Shown piece after piece: positions 6,526 through 6,710 of a stretch of 6,710 bases of DNA. The stretch's first letter is position 1. Each line of letters starts with the position of its first letter. Position numbers and translations under genes: made by a program. The notes under the pieces were generated by a model that saw nothing but the letters and a program-made list of their open reading frames with translations, was not told the origin of the DNA and ran no database searches. The DNA is from Bryobacterales bacterium (GTDB lineage Bacteria; Acidobacteriota; Terriglobia; Bryobacterales; Bryobacteraceae), in assembly GCA_003487005.1 (NCBI GenBank), contig DNFG01000106.1:1-6710 (forward strand). The letters are read 5' to 3'.

Positions 6526-6710
6526 GTGACCGTTCACCATTGTACCTGATTGCGGGGTCGAGTACGAAGCGAAGGGGGAGATCGCGGCTTTGGCGGATGC
6601 CGATGCGGGGGGTGACGAGGATCTGGGCGGGGGGATCGGCGGGCGGAAGGGAGGGGGGGGGGGGGGCGGTGGGGGGGGGGGGGGGGTCGGCGGGGGGGGG
6701 GGGGGGTTGC
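6503..6710 (-). CDS. Possible C-terminus of alkyladenine (3-methyladenine) DNA glycosylase, N-terminus missing
   Basis: One minus-strand frame reads about 49 legible residues ending at a TAG (6503-6505) inside the tRNA D-loop. It contains AQILVTPRIGIRQS and RDLPLRFVLDPAIRYN. The pattern PRIGI, about eight residues, then PLRF, resembles the last part of the Mpg/AAG base-excision glycosylase family (human AAG has RVGVG and later KPLRFYV near its end). The frame overlaps the tRNA gene by 23 bases, giving a tail GERSRARSSAG not expected in the family. Upstream of about 6652 the sequence is poly-G on the plus strand, so the reading there (mainly proline) is meaningless. The assignment rests on a short stretch recalled from memory. 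A chance open frame in GC-rich DNA is the alternative. Confidence 0.42.
   Translation of the reverse strand, partial: QPPPPPADPPPPPTAPPPPSLPPADPPAQILVTPRIGIRQSRDLPLRFVLDPAIRYNGERSRARSSAG
6539..6544 (-). promoter_or_regulatory. Candidate -10 element of the tRNA-Arg gene
   Basis: TACAAT on the minus strand lies 13 bases before the mature tRNA 5' end, a usual distance. The match to consensus is 5 of 6. No clear -35 box is seen 16-18 bases further upstream. If the overlapping upstream reading frame is real, this element lies inside its coding sequence. Confidence 0.35.
6653..6706. repeat. Three long poly-G runs at the window end, probably artefact
   Basis: The plus strand has unbroken G runs of 14 (6653-6666), 16 (6671-6686) and 15 bases (6692-6706), separated only by CGGT and TCGGC. 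Nothing similar occurs elsewhere in the window. Dark-cycle poly-G calls at read or contig ends in two-colour sequencing produce this pattern. A real G-quadruplex-forming tract cannot be excluded but is less likely. Confidence 0.75.

Noticed and set aside
6301..6540. An 80-residue N-terminal extension of the oxidoreductase frame, beginning MVNGHAPVAQLDRAFASG
   Set aside because: It is a translation of the tRNA-Arg gene and its terminator, a well-known false annotation. The Tat signal and ribosome binding site fix the start at 6300.
5257..6549. A 430-residue plus-strand open frame opposite the oxidoreductase
   Set aside because: It is a compositional shadow rich in Gly, Asp and Val that runs through the terminator and tRNA gene, with no recognisable motif.
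6653..6706. A G-quadruplex regulatory element
   Set aside because: The position at the sequence end and the pure G runs fit a base-calling artefact better, and there is no gene-proximal context to support a function.

Overview
The window is high-GC DNA that looks like a member of the Acidobacteriota, most likely of the Solibacter/Bryobacter type. The evidence is a large Oar-like TonB-dependent receptor with an N-terminal carboxypeptidase-regulatory-like domain, beside a Tat-exported Gfo/Idh/MocA oxidoreductase, a DUF6807 ('PmoA-like') lipoprotein and a PL22-type oligogalacturonate lyase. This placement is inferred from gene families only. The sequence ends in three long poly-G runs, so it is probably the end of a draft or metagenomic contig.

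Layout from left to right. Positions 1-2870 (minus) hold the first 956 residues of the TonB-dependent receptor; its C-terminus lies beyond the left edge. Positions 2871-3128 are a divergent intergenic region with a plausible minus-strand promoter, a leader of three small hairpins (two sharing the same arm sequences) and a ribosome binding site inside a small inverted repeat. Positions 3129-4241 (plus) hold a 370-residue oligogalacturonate lyase-family beta-propeller in which the expected metal ligands and catalytic base are all visible. Its last 31 bases overlap, tail to tail, the DUF6807 gene at 4211-5098 (minus). That gene overlaps the upstream Gfo/Idh/MocA gene (5095-6300, minus) by an ATGA junction, so the two are surely one operon. 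Upstream of them come a -10-like promoter element, a strong intrinsic terminator (6410-6436) and a tRNA-Arg(CCG) gene with encoded CCA (6449-6525). The 5' end of the tRNA gene overlaps the apparent 3' end of a further minus-strand reading frame resembling the C-terminus of alkyladenine (3-methyladenine) DNA glycosylase. The last 60 bases or so are poly-G and should not be trusted.

How the genes may work together: the cytoplasmic lyase would split unsaturated or short oligogalacturonides from pectin. The outer-membrane receptor is a candidate importer of a plant-derived oligomer. The Tat-exported oxidoreductase and the predicted lipoprotein DUF6807 protein form a translationally coupled pair probably acting on a sugar or sugar-acid derivative outside the cytoplasm. 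Only the operon structure and family assignments are seen directly; a shared pectin pathway is inferred from adjacency.

The plus strand is G-rich throughout. Third codon positions are mostly G in the plus-strand gene and mostly C in the minus-strand genes, so the bias follows the DNA strand, not the gene. This also explains the many long open frames antisense to the real genes, which are left out.
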